A stretch of 64,000 nt of DNA. Source: Musa acuminata AAA Group (Eukaryota > Streptophyta > Magnoliopsida > Zingiberales > Musaceae). This document shows positions 32,938 to 45,696 of this stretch, piece after piece. The stretch's first letter is position 1, and each line of letters opens with the position of its first letter. The translations under genes were made by a program, and so were the position numbers. Where the stretch lies: assembly GCF_036884655.1 (NCBI RefSeq), contig NC_088356.1, positions 14,806,501 through 14,870,500 of the forward strand, read 5' to 3'. The notes under the pieces are model-generated. The model searched no databases, was not told the origin of the DNA, and saw only the letters and a program-made list of their open reading frames with translations.

Positions 32938-33861
32938 ATGGCTCTTCATGGCTTTCAAGAGGGCTTTTCGGTCTTTCGTCCACCGCTGTTTAACGGATTG
33001 GACTACACTTATTGGAAAACTCGAATGAGAGTTTTCTTGATTTCTATGAATTTAGATTTATGGAATATCATGGAAAACAGGTTTCAACTTCCCTCTAAAC
33101 CGATGAACGAATGGTCGGATTTGGAGAAGAAGTATTTTTCTTTAAACGCAAAGGCTATGAATGCCTTATTTTGCGCTTTAGACAAAAATGAGTTCAATCG
33201 GGTTTCTTTTGCGAAACGGCTTTCGATATTTGGTGCACTCTTGAAATCACGCACGAGGGAACTAGTAGAGTCAAAGACTCGAAAGTTAATATTTTACTGC
33301 ATGATTTTGAGCTTTTTCAAATGAAGCCAAGCGAAACCATTGGTGACATGCACACCCGTTTTACGGATGTCGTCAATGGTTTAAGAGCTCTTGGCAAATG
33401 TTTTTTGAATTCTAAACTTGTGAAGAAGATTTTGCGTTCTCTTTCTAAGAAGTGGGATTCAAAAGTAACGACTTTACAAGAAACAAAAAGATTCAAATAT
33501 TTTTTCACTTGAAGAACTAATTGGTTCATTGATCACATATGAAATGACGTGCAATGCACGTGAAGAACTTGAAAACCACCTTCCAAAGAACAGGAAGGAT
33601 TTGAGACATAGAACATTTGAAGACCACTCGAGCACAAGCTCAAGTGATGGTGAACTTAAATTACAAATGAAACAAAAATTAAAAAGTAAAAAGAACGGAA
33701 CTACTTGCTTTGAACGCAAGAAGAAAAACAAAAATTGGGATGAATCGAGCTCCTCCGAAGTCGAGGAGAAAATCAACAAAGGCGAGGTGGCAAACTACGC
33801 CTTTATGCCTTTCGACGATGAGGTAATCAAAATACCTTTAATTTACTTTGAAATTATATGA
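32938..33861 (+). pseudogene. Array gag 2, zinc-knuckle-less, with two compensating indels
   Basis: It has the same 924-base span as gags 3 and 4. One base is lost near 33208 (tttcttttgcgaaacgg against tttctttgtgcgaaacgg), and one A is gained near 33487 (caaaaagattc against caaaagattc). The two ends are therefore in the same frame and about 90 codons between them are misread. The C-terminus has LITYEMTCNAREELENHLPK, a Lys-rich part, TTCFERKKKNKNWDESSSS and NYAFMPFDDEV. The CCHC knuckle is absent. Confidence 0.88.
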
Positions 33862-36800
33862 TGCTTTTCATGATGCATTTTTCTTTTTCTTTAAATTTTC
33901 TTGAAAATTACATTTTTAATAATTTAATAATGAAAATGTAAAAATATGATCATGCTTGTAATTTTGAAAATGATAATGAAAATTTCATGTCTTATGTTAA
34001 TGCAAGATAGAAATCTAATGATTATACACCTAGTGAGATTAATCTTATTTATGTGCTTGAGAAGCAAGAATGTATATTTTGATAATTTTCATATTGCTTT
34101 TCAATGACAATACATGGCTTTTGTCTGGAAGGCTTGATATTTTTCATTGTCTTTGTTTGTTAAATATGATGTATGGTTTTGACATAAGAATAAAGATTTG
34201 AGAATGCTATTATAAAGTCAATCATATAAACTAAAGAAGTTTTAGGCATTTATAAGAATCATTCAAAAGTATGTTCATTGAAACCTTGCTTAATGTTGCA
34301 ATGAAAATATTAAAGTTTTGATACCATGATTTGACGATTTTATGCATGAGATTTTAAAGTTATACATGTTGATTTTTGTGATTGATGGTTTTATGATGAA
34401 ATTCATTTTACGATCCTAAATGTTGATGCATGTTTTCATTTGACATAAAAGAAAAGGCATGCTAACATGAAATCGATCACTTAAAATGAAACACTTAAAA
34501 AAATGCTTTTCCCATCTGATCTAGATTAATGATTTCATGATATTTTGTGAATCTCAAAATTGATTTTGATTACTTGATTATGAGTTTTAAGTTAACGATT
34601 TGATTTGAATGAGTTTTATCTAAATCATAATCTTGATCTTGCAAAATTGATACTCACAATATGAAAGTACTAGTATTCATTGAAACATTGCATGCTTAAA
34701 TTAATCATTCTCCTATGTTTAAAAAATTCTTTAAATGCATTATGTGATGATTAATTTGCTTTATGATGAATCACGAATCATGACTTGATATATGATATAG
34801 ATATATTTTAATCATGATCCTTGGCTGTATAATTCTTTTGCTCTATTAAAAAGATTTATCGAATGAATCATGTCTTTTAGAAGTCTTATCTTTCATGATG
34901 TCATAGGATTTATGGCTTGTTTGCCTTGAAACATTTGAAATATTTATGATCTGGAATGATGCATATGCTTTTTATTATGATAATATATGATGTGTATCAT
35001 GAATACTTTATTATCATACATGAAAATAGTGATAAATATTTTGAAAATAAATGATTGTATCATGTTAGATGGTTTTATATATTATGCATGATAAGCTATA
35101 GTGATGAGTGAAACAATGATTAAAATAATATGAATGATGATTTGGAATCATGCATATAATAATGAGTTTATATGTTTTGAAAATGTGCATGTTTTAATTT
35201 GAAAATATAATGATGCATAAATGAGATTGATACTACCCTTTGTCATGATTTAAAAATTGATGTAAAGGGTTTTTCCCTTCTTTTTCACAATGACAAAAGG
35301 GGAGATAGCTAGCGTGCACAATTCAAGAAGAAAGCAAAAATTGCACTTCTCAAAAGAGAAGAAATTGCTATCTTGAACATCACCAAGAAGTGCTATCTTG
35401 CAAATCTCAAGACACACAAATGCAATCATGCAAAATTTGTAATTTTGCACATCATTAAAATTTATGATGCTTTGGTGATTATGCATGTTCTAAAAGGTTA
35501 TAAAATTCACTAGCTTGCATGATGTAGAACTTAGCTATATTGAACATCACCAAGGAATGCTATCTTGCCTATCTCAAGAAGCAAAAAGGTAACTTGCACA
35601 TCTAGCAAAACTTATATTTCAAAAAGCAAGAGTTATTTTCTTGAACATCTCAAAATTGCTAGCTTGCGGGCCTTAAAATGTAGAAATTTTTTGCTAGCTT
35701 GTATATGGTAAACTTGCTATCATACTACCATGATGATGAGCATGCCTTATCTTCATTTGAAAAACTATGGCAAAAATATGTACGAATGATTAAACGTGTT
35801 AAAATTATTTTTCAGACTTTTTTGATTGAATGATAAAATCACTTGACTGCTATAATGATTTTACACAATTACTTGCCATGATTACATGTTAGAAATTATG
35901 TGCTTAAATACAAAAATTTCCATGATAATGAGCATGTTTTACCTTCAGGATTGTAATTGAATATCTCTAGTAAAACCGTGTCCGAATGTATGAAAGTGTC
36001 AAATTTCATTTTTGGATTTTCTTGATACATTATCCTCTTCCGAACTTAACAAGCATATGTCATATCAAGTTTAATTCACATCATTGATTTTTGACATATG
36101 GAATCATCTAGCAAATGCACTTATCATGTGAAAAATATTTTTCGAGAAACATATTTGATGATTCCCTCTTATAAAAGGAAGATATTTTTACATACAAGGA
36201 TTTGACTCACTTACATATCTTAATCCTTGCAAAAATGAAGTGTGCTTTAATATCTTATCGATTTGAACTTCACATATGGCTTTCCTCCTTCATGTAAAAA
36301 GATAATAACAGATAAAAAGGAAGAAGTTTTCAAAGCTATCTCCATGTCATATTTTCCTTGAGATGTGTGTATAATTGATATCCTATCACTCACTGTTGGA
36401 AAATGACATTAACCTAGTTATGACATGATTAATTACAAGCACTTATGCTTAAAATTTGCATATATCATTCTCTTTTTTGTTGATGAAAAAGGGGGAGAAA
36501 TATATGAATTGATGCTATGAACATTGATGCTATGATTATGCCATGCTGCTTGCATCATCAAGAGATATATGAATTGATATGATTGCCATATTTGCAATAC
36601 TTGCATCATCAAGAGATATATGAATTGTTGCTATGATTGCCAAATTTGCATTATGCCATGTTTGCATCATGCGTTAAGATATCAAGAACTTGTATCGTGA
36701 TTTTACGCATTGATATCTTACCAAGTAATGAAATGCTACAATTGATAAACACTTGAAATGCTTGCGTTATGATATCAAGAACTTGAATCGCAATTTTACA

Positions 36801-37205
36801 TATTGATATCTTACCATTTGATAATAGCAAACTTGCATGATGGTAACAATAGATATTATGTTTTTCATGCAATGAGTTAAACTTATATCACAAACACTTG
36901 ATTGTGGTACTTCTCCTTTTTGTTGATGACAAAGGGGGAGAAGTATGTAGATGACATGACATGTTATGCATAAGTTTATGATGACATGTTGCTTGGATTT
37001 TTGAATCCAAAAGTTTCTATGAATATGGCATATTGATAGGGGAGTTTGTTTAAATTCTGGGAGTTAAGGTTAACTCCGTTTATGATGACATGTTGATTAG
37101 ATTTTTGAATATAAGAGTTTCTATCAATATGGCATATTGATAGGGGGAGTGCGTTTAAACTCCGGGAGTTAAGGTTAACTCCGTCATCAAGTAGTTGTCA
37201 TCATC
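33862..37205 (+). other. Array internal spacer 2 (AT-rich, no pol)
   Basis: 3.3 kb of AT-rich DNA between gag and the next LTR. There are no integrase, RT or RNase H motifs in six frames. Degenerate repeats with gctatcttgaacatcacc and gctagcttgc occur at 35330-35720. The last 0.75 kb resembles the region after pol in element D (ttgttgatga.aaagggggag, followed by atatatgaattgat). Short minus-strand frames (35250-35486; 36651-36872) recur in every spacer because the copies are nearly identical. Confidence 0.8.
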
Positions 37206-37219
37206 AAAAAGGGGGAGAT
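36480..37219 (+). repeat. Multiple polypurine-tract-like motifs before LTR 3
   Basis: AAAAAGGGGGAGA near 36489, ACAAAGGGGGAGA near 36924, ATAGGGGGAGTG near 37141, and the LTR-adjacent AAAAAGGGGGAGAT at 37206-37219. The same series precedes LTR 4 and LTR 5, and D has a shorter series. Duplicated polypurine tracts are, as I recall, a known Sirevirus trait. Confidence 0.8.
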
Positions 37220-39648
37220 TGTTGAATCTCGTATTTTGATGATGAAACCACTTGATATATGTTTATGATTTAATCTGCGTTTTGAGTAACGTAGGATGCT
37301 TTGATCAGGATGAGATAATTAAAGCAGGAAAATCATGTTGTGCCGGAGAAACATGTCAGAAGATTGGAAGTCGGGCCGATGGATCGGTCGACATAGCGAC
37401 AGAAGGCTTCGACCCATGGATTTGGGCATCGGGCCAAGAAGAGCGGGTATTGCGCCAAGGATATCGGAGTTGCGGAGTCAACTGGCCGATTGGGCAAAAG
37501 GCCATAGGAGAGGATGATGCGCCGAAGAATCAGACGAAGCGTCGAGGGACCAATGACATGCCGGACAACTTGGTTAATTGCTTAGGATTAATTGTCTCGA
37601 TCGAAGTTTTGTTTTAATTGTGCAGGATTAACTATGATAACGATGAAGACATAAAGCGAAACAAAGTGTCGGCGACAAGCGCGAAGGATTCGTTGCTAGT
37701 TCGAGAGTTCGACGGAAGTCCGAAGGTTCGTCGGGAATGCTACCGGAACTAGCCGAGAATGAGTTGGGAGCTTGCCGAAGGGTTTTTCAGAAGCTCGCCA
37801 GAAGGTTCGTTGGAAGTTCACGGAGCTCACCGAGAAAGATCGGAGCTTGCCGAAGAAGCTCGTTGAAACTCGCTAAGATCAAATCGTGAAGTCTAGGAGC
37901 TTGCCGGGAGTCCGCAGAATGGTTTCCGAGAGTTCATCGGAAGATCGCCGGAAGTTTGCCGGAAGCTCGCCAGAAGAAGTCTTGACTTGCGGACTTTGTA
38001 ATAGCTTAGAAAATGTCTTTAAAATCATAGTTAGCACGTTAATTAGGGTTAGGATTAGGTGTTAATCCTATAACCCAAGTAGGGGCCAATTAGGCCCAAG
38101 TTCGGACAGGTTTGGGCCAAGTTTGGAGCCAAACCAAGTGAGCTGAAATAGTGAAATAGGTGGCACCGCCAGGGTCAGCGGTGGCACCGCCCAGGAGAGG
38201 ATCTCCCAGCGAAGCTGGGCGGTGCAACCGCCCCAGCCAGGAGGTGGCACCGCCTGAGCTCAGTCTTCGAGCAAGACTGGGCGGTGCAACCTCCCCTGAC
38301 AGAGAGGTAGCACCGCCTGAGCTCAGTCTTCGAGCTCTGGCAGAGAGGTGCAACTGCCTCAGTCAGGAGGTGGCACCGCCTGGGGCTCAGTCTCCGAGCC
38401 AGACTCAAGCGGTGTAACCGCCCCTGACAGAGAGGTGCAACCGCCTGAGCTCAGTCTTCGAGCTCTGGCAGAGAGGTGCAACCGCCTCTGATAGAGGTGG
38501 CACTGCCCAGAGGCTCAGTCTTCGAGCTCTGCCAGGCGGTGTAACCGCTCCAGTCAGGAGGTGCAACCGCCTGATCGCGGAATTCCGGGATTTGATCGTT
38601 TTGAGCTCCAAATTTGAATTGGGTTGTGGCCTATAAATACCCCACCCATTTAGCACTGAAAAGATACAGACCTACACCGAAATCTTGATCTTTTCTGTGA
38701 TTCTAAGAGCTCAAATTTGTGTAAAGCTCCAAAGTTCTCCTCTTTCTGTTCTTCAAGTTTTGAGTTGTAAAGAGAGGAGAGAAAGGGTCTGTAAGGGTTG
38801 TCTCCTAAGCCCGTCAAAAGGAGTGAAACTGTAAAAGGGGAGTTGGCCTTCGCCTATTGAAGGAAGGCCTCTAGTTGACGTCGGTGACCTCGTCGATGGA
38901 GGAAGCCAAAAGTGGAGTAGGTTAAGGCTGACCGAACCACTCTAAATCTCAGTTTGCATTTTACTTTGAGCACTTTATCATTTATGCAAACCTCCTAAAT
39001 ATCTACTGCCCTCTGCACTTTTACGAACGAGCTTCTAAGTTCAGATCTTTTCAAATCAGCATTTAGTCGTAAATCGGCGTTTTCGTACGATCATTACATT
39101 GCAGTTTACATTTACGTTTTAACTCCTATCATAACTGCAAACTGCCTTCTGCGCATTTATAAAATGCATCTCAAAGTTCATTATCTTCAAAATCAGTATT
39201 TAGACGTAAACTACCTTTAGACGTAAATTTGCGTTTAGACGCAAATTGCGTTTAGACGTAAACTACGTTTAGACGTAAACTACGTTTAGACATAAATCTG
39301 TGTTTAGACGCAAATTGCGTTTAGACGTGAACTACGTTTAGACGTGAAACTGCGTTTAGACGTAAACTGCGTTTAAACGTAAAACTGCACTTAGACGCAA
39401 ACTGCACTTAGACGCAAATTGAGCTTATACGCAAACTGCGTTTAGACGTAAACTGCGCTTAGACGCAAACTGCGTTTACACATAAACTGCGTTTAGAAGA
39501 AAACTGCACTTAATCTTAATTAATCTTAGAATCGACTTTTACATCGAAATCGTTTTTATCAAACGAACGCAGCTCTCGGTTTTAATCGCTGAAAGATTTC
39601 CGCTGCACTAATTCACTCCCCCCCCTCTTAGTGCTCTCGATCCTAACA
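37220..39648 (+). repeat. Array LTR 3 (complete)
   Basis: 2429 bp, TGTTGAATCTCG...CGATCCTAACA. GC block at about 38155-38575, TATA box at 38632-38639, minisatellite at about 39195-39505. A polypurine tract lies on its left and a primer site on its right, so it serves as 3' LTR of unit 2 and 5' LTR of unit 3. Confidence 0.93.
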
Positions 39649-39650
39649 AT

Positions 39651-39662
39651 TGGTATCAGAGC
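39651..39662 (+). other. Primer-binding site, array unit 3
   Basis: TGGTATCAGAGC after LTR 3. Confidence 0.92.
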
Positions 39663-39698
39663 CCGGTTTTTCTCATTTCGGATTTACACCCGAGAGAA

Positions 39699-40622
39699 AT
39701 GGCTCTTCATGGCTTTCAAGAGGGCTTTTCGGTCTTTCGTCCCCCGTTGTTTAACGGATTGGACTACACTTATTGGAAAACTCGAATGAGAGTTTTCTTG
39801 ATTTCTACGAATTTAGATTTATGGAATATCATTGAAAACAGTTTTCAACTTCCCTCTAAACCGATGAACGAATGGTCGGATTTGGAGAAGAAGTATTTTT
39901 CTTTAAACGCATAGGCTATGAATGCCTTATTTTGCGCTTTGGATAAAAATGAGTTCAATCGGGTTTCTTTGTGCGAAACAGCTTTCGATATTTGGTGCAC
40001 TCTTGAAATCACACACGAGGGAACTAGTAGAGTCAAAGACTCGAAAGTTAATATTTTACTGCATGATTTCGAGCTTTTTCAAATGAAGCCAAGCGAAACC
40101 ATTGGTGACATGCACACCCGTTTTACGGATGTCGTCAATGGTTTAAGAGCTCTTGGCACATGTTTTTTGAATTCTGAACTTGTGAACAAGATTTTGCGTT
40201 CTCTTTCTAAGAAGTGGGATTCAAAAGTAACGGCTTTACAAGAAACAAAAGATTCAAATATTTTTTCACTTGAAGAACTAATTGGTTAATTGATCACATA
40301 TGAAATGACGTGCAATGCACGTGAAGAACTTGAGAACCACCTTCCAAAGAACAGGAAGGATTTGGGATATATAACATTTGAAGACCACTCGAGCACAAGC
40401 TCAAGTGATGGTGAACTTAAACTACAAATGAAACAAAAATTAAAAAGTAAAAAGAACGGAACTACTTGCTTTGAACGCAAGAAGAAAAACAAAAATTGGG
40501 ATGAATCGAGCTCCTCCGAAGACGAGGAGAAAATCAACAAAGGCAAGGTGGCAAACTACGCCTTTATGCCTTTCGACGATGAGGTAATCAAAATGCCTTT
40601 AATTTACTTCGAAATTACATGA
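39699..40622 (+). pseudogene. Array gag 3, zinc-knuckle-less, two point stops
   Basis: The frame is otherwise continuous over 924 bases. AAG becomes TAG after FSLNA (39912-39914), and TCA becomes TAA after EELIG (40287-40289). Gag motifs are LDYTYWKTRMRVFL, FELFQMKPSETIGDMHTRFT and LEELIG. The C-terminus is KNGTTCFERKKKNKNWDESSSSED by segments, without a CCHC knuckle, ending PLIYFEIT. Confidence 0.9.
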
Positions 40623-43600
40623 TGCTTTTCATGATGCATTTTTCTTTTTCTTTAAATTTTCTTGAAAATTATATTTTTAATAATTTAATAATAAAAATGC
40701 TAAAATATGATCATGCTTGTAATTTTGAAAATGATAATGAAAATTTCATGTCTTATGTTAATGCAAGATAGAAATCTAATGATTATACACCTAGTGAGAT
40801 TAATCTTATTTATGTGCTTGAGAAGCAAGAATGTATATTTTGATGATTTTCATATTGCTTTTCAATGACGATACATGGCTTTTGTCTGGAAGGCTTGATA
40901 TTTTTCATTGTCTTTGTTTGTTAAATATGATGTATGGTTTTGACATAAGAATAAAGATTTGAGCATGCTATTATAAAGTCAATCATATAAACTAAAGAAG
41001 TTTTAGGCATTTATAAGAATCATTCAAAATTATGTTCATTGAAACCTTGCTTAATGTTGCAATGAAAATATTAAAGTTTTGATACCATGATTTGACGATT
41101 TTATGCATGAGATTTTAAAGTTATACATGTTGATTTTTGTGATTGATGGTTTTATGATGAAATTCATTTTACGATCCTAAATGTTGATGCATGTTTTCAT
41201 TTGACATAAATGAAAAGGCATGCTAACATGAAATCGATCACTTAAAATGAAACACTTAAAAAAATGATTTTCCCATCTGATCTAGATTAATGATTTCAAA
41301 ATATTTTGTGAATCTCAAAATTGATTTTGATAACTTGATTATGAGTTTTAAGTTAACGATTTGATTTGAATGAGTTTTATCTAAATCATAATCTTGATCT
41401 TGCAAAATTGATACTCACAATATGAAAGTACTGGTATTCATTTAAACATTGCATGCTTAAATTAATCATTCTCCTATGTTTAAAAAATTCTTTAAATGCC
41501 TTATGTGATGATTAATTTTCTTTATGATGAATCACGAATCATGATTTGATCTATGATATTGATATATTTTAATCATGATCTTTGGCTGTATAATTCTTTT
41601 GCTCTATTAAAAAGATTTGTCGAATGAATCATGTCTTTTAGAAGTCTTATCTTTCATGATGTCATTGGATTTATGGCTTGTATGCCTTGAAATATTTGAA
41701 ATATTTATGATATGGAATGATGCATATGCTTTTTATTATGATAATGTATGATGTGTATCATGAATACTTTATTATCATACATGAAAATAGTGATAAATAT
41801 TTTTAAACTAAATGATTGTATCATGTTAGATAGTTTTATATATTATGCATGATAAGCTATAGTGATGAGTGAAACAATGATTGAAATAATATGAATGATG
41901 ATTTGGAATCATGCATATAATAATGAGTTTATATGTTTTGAAAATGTGCATGTTTTAATTTAAAAATATTATGATGCACAAATGAGATTGATACTAACCT
42001 TTGTCATGATTTAAAAATTGATGTAAAGGGTTTTTCCCTTCTTTTTGACAATGACAAAAGGGGAGATAGCTAGCGTGCACAATTCAAGAAGAAAGCAAAA
42101 ATTGCACTTCTCAAAAGAGAAGAAATTGCTATCTTGAACATCACCAAGAAGTGCTATCTTGCAAATCTCAAGACACACAAATGCAATCATGCAAAATTTG
42201 TAATTTTGCACATCATTAAAATTTATGATGCTTTGGTGATTATGCATGTTCTAAAATGTTATAAAATTCACTAGCTTGCATGATGTAGAACTTAGCTATA
42301 TTGAACATCACCAAGGAATGCTATCTTGCCTATCTCAAGAAGCAAAAAGGTAACTTGCACATCTAGCAAAACTTATATTTCAAAAAGCAAGAGTTGCTTT
42401 CTTGAACATCTCAAAATTGCAAGCTTGCAAGCCTTAAAATGTAGAAATTTTTTGCTAGCTTGTATATGGTAAACTTGCTATCATACTACCATGATGATGA
42501 GCATGCCTTATCTTCATTTGAAAAACTATGGCAAAAATATGTCCGAATGATTAAACGTGTTAAAATTATTTTTCAGATTTTTTTGATTGAATGATCAAAT
42601 CACTTGATTGCTATAATGATTTTACACAATTACTTGCCATGATTACATGTTAGAAATAATGTGCTTAAATACAAAAATTTTCACGATAATGAGCATGTTT
42701 TACCTTCATGATTGTAATTGAATATCTCTAGTAAAACCGTGTCCGAATGTATGAAAGTGTCAAATTTCATTTTTGGATTTTCTTGATACATTATCCTCTT
42801 CCGAACTTAATAAGCATATGTCATATCAAGTTTAATTCACATCATTGATTTTTGACATATGGAATCATCTAGCAAATGCACTTATCATGTGAAAAATATT
42901 TTTCGAGAAACATATTTGATGATTCCCTCTTATAAAAGGAAGATATTTTTACATACAAGGATTTGACTCACTTACATATCTTAATCCTTGCAAAAATGAA
43001 GTGTGTTTTAATATCTTATCGATTTGAACTTCACATATGGCTTTCCTCCTTCATGTAAAAAGATAATAACAGATAAAAAGGAAGAAGTTTTCAAAGCTAT
43101 CTCCATGTCATATTTTCCTTGAGATGTGTGTATAATTGATATCCTATCACTCACTGTTGGAAAATGACATGAACTTAGTTATGACATGAATAATTACAAG
43201 CACTTATGCTTAAAATTTGCTTATATCATTCTCCTTTTTGTTGATGAAAAAGGGGGAGAAATATATGAATTGATGCTATAAACACTGATGCTATGATTAT
43301 GCCATGCTGCTTGCATCATCAAGAGATAAATGAATTGATATGATTGCCATATTTGCAATACTTGCATCATCAAGAGATATATGAATTGATGCTATGATTG
43401 CCAAATTTGCATTATGCCATGTTTGCATCATGCGTTAAGATATCAAGAACTTGTATCGTGATTTTACGCATTGATATCTTACCAAGTAATGAAATGCTAC
43501 AATTGATAAACACTTGAAATGCTTGCGTTATGATATCAAGAACTTGAATTGTAATTTTACATATTGATATCTTACCATTAGATAATAGCAAACTTGCATG

Positions 43601-43964
43601 ATGGTAACAATAGATATTATGTTTTTCATGCAATGAGTTAAACTTATATCACAAACACTTGATTGTGGTACTTCTTTTTGTTGATGACAAAGGGGGAGAA
43701 GTATGTAGATGACATGACATGTTATGCATAAGTTTATGATGACATGTTGCTTGGATTTTTGAATCCAAGAGTTTCTATCAATATGGCATATTGATAGGGG
43801 GAGTTTGTTTAAACTCTGGGAGTTAAGGTTAACTCCGTTTATGATGACATGTTGCTTAGATTTTTGAATCTAAGAGTTTCTATCAATATGACATATTGAT
43901 AGGGGGAGTGCGTTTAAACTCCGGGAGTTAAGGTTAACTCCGTCATCAAGTAGTTGTCATCATC
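40623..43964 (+). other. Array internal spacer 3 (AT-rich, no pol)
   Basis: Nearly identical to 33862-37205 over its whole length, with scattered substitutions and short indels (for example a missing cct in ttcttttttgttg near 43674). No coding signal was recognised. Confidence 0.8.
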
Positions 43965-43978
43965 AAAAAGGGGGAGAT
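43965..43978 (+). other. Polypurine tract before LTR 4
   Basis: AAAAAGGGGGAGAT adjoining the LTR start; the equivalent before LTR 5 is 59718-59731. Confidence 0.85.
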
Positions 43979-45646
43979 TGTTGAATCTCGTATTTTGATG
44001 ATGAAACCAATTGATATATGTTTATGATTTAATCTGCGTTTTGAGTAATGCAAGATGCTTTGATCAGGATGAGATAATTAAAGCAGGAAAATCATGTTGT
44101 GCCGGAGAAACATGTCAGAAGATTGGACGTCGGGCCGATGGATCGGTCGACATAGCGACAGAAGGCTTCGAGCCATGGATTTGGGCATCGGGCCAAGAAG
44201 AGCGGGTATTTCGCCAAGGATATCGGAGTTGCGGAGTCAACTGGCCGATTGGGCAAAAGGCCATAGGATAGGACGATGCGCCGAAGAATCAGACGAAGCG
44301 TCGAGGGACCAATGACATGCCGGACAACTTGGTTAATTGCTTAGGATTAATTGTCTCGATCGAAGTTTTGTTTTAATTGTGCAGGATTAACTATGATAAC
44401 GATGAAGACATAAAGCGATACAAAGTGTCGGAGACAAGCGCGAAGGATTCGTTGCGAGTTCGAGAGTTCGACGGAAGTTCGAAGGTTCGTCGGGAATGCT
44501 ACCGGAACTAGCCGAGAATGAGTTGGGAGCTTGCCGAAGGGTTTTTCGGAAGCTCGCCGGAACGTTCATTGGAAGTTCACGGAGCTCGCCGAGAAAGATC
44601 AGAGCTTGCCGAAGAAGCTCATTGAAACTCGCTAAGATCAAATCGTGAAGTCTAGGAGCTTGCCGGGAGTCCGCAGAATGGTTTCCGAGAGTTCATCGGA
44701 AGACCGCCGGAAGTTTGCCGGAAGCTCGCCAGAAGAAGTCTTGACTTGCGGACTTTGTAATAGCTTAGAAAATGTCTTTAAAATCATAGTTAGCACGTTA
44801 ATTAGGGTTAGGATTAGGTGTTAATCCTATAACCAAAGTAGGGGCCAATTAGGCCCAAGTTCGGACAGGTTTGGGCCAAGTTTGGAGCCAAACCAAGTGA
44901 GCTGAAATAGTGAAAGAGGTGGCACCGCCAGGGTCAGCGGTGGCACCGCCCAGGAGAGGATCTCCCAGCGAAGCTGGGCGGTGCAACCGCCCCAGCCAGG
45001 AGGTGGCACCGCCTGAGCTCAGTCTTCGAGCAAGACTGGGCGGTGCAACCTCCCCTGACAGAGAGGTAGCACCGCCTGAGCTCAGTCTTCGAGCTCTGGC
45101 AGAGAGGTGCAACCGCCTCAGTCAGGAGGTGGCACCGCCTGGGGCTCAGTCTCCGAGCCAGACTCAGGCGGTGCAACCGCCCCTGACAGAGAGGTGCAAC
45201 CGCCTGAGCTCAGTCTTTGAGCTCTGGCAGAGAGGTGCAACCGCCTCTGACAGAGGTTGCACCACCCAGAGGCTCAGTCTTCGAGCTCTGCCAGGCGGTG
45301 CAACCGCTCCAGTCAGGAGGTGCAACCGCCTGATCCCGGAATTCCGGGATTTGATCGTTTTGAACTCCAAATATGAATTGGGTTGGGGCCTATAAATACC
45401 CCACCCATTCAGCACTGAAAAGATACAGACCTACACCGAAATCTTGATCTTTTCTGTGATTCTAAGAGCTCAAATTTGTGTAAAGCCCAAAAGTTCTCCT
45501 CTTTCTGTTCTTCAACAGACCTATACAGAATCGACTTTTACATCGAAATCGTTTTTATCGAACGAACGCAGCTTTCGGTTTTAATCGCTGAAAGATTTCC
45601 GCTGCACTAATTTACTCCCCCCCTCTTAGTGCTCTCGATCCTAACA
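43979..45646 (+). repeat. Array LTR 4, with a ~0.76-kb internal deletion
   Basis: 1668 bp. U3, GC block (about 44910-45335) and TATA box (45391-45398) are intact. At about 45514 the sequence jumps from ctgttcttca to agaatcgactttta, deleting the minisatellite and surrounding transcribed part. About 12 bases at the junction (acagacctatac) resemble a segment about 90 bases upstream (acagacctacac). Confidence 0.92.
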
Positions 45647-45648
45647 AT

Positions 45649-45660
45649 TGGTATCAGAGC
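45649..45660 (+). other. Primer-binding site, array unit 4
   Basis: TGGTATCAGAGC after LTR 4. Confidence 0.92.
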
Positions 45661-45696
45661 CCAGTTTTTCTCATTTCGGATTTACACCCGAGAGAA

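Noticed and set aside
35250..35486. 78-codon minus-strand frame identical in three spacers (42011-42247, 57761-57997), and the 73-codon one at 36651-36872
   Set aside because: Identity reflects recent tandem duplication of the whole unit, not selection. The frames are antisense, lack known motifs and start within low-complexity DNA.
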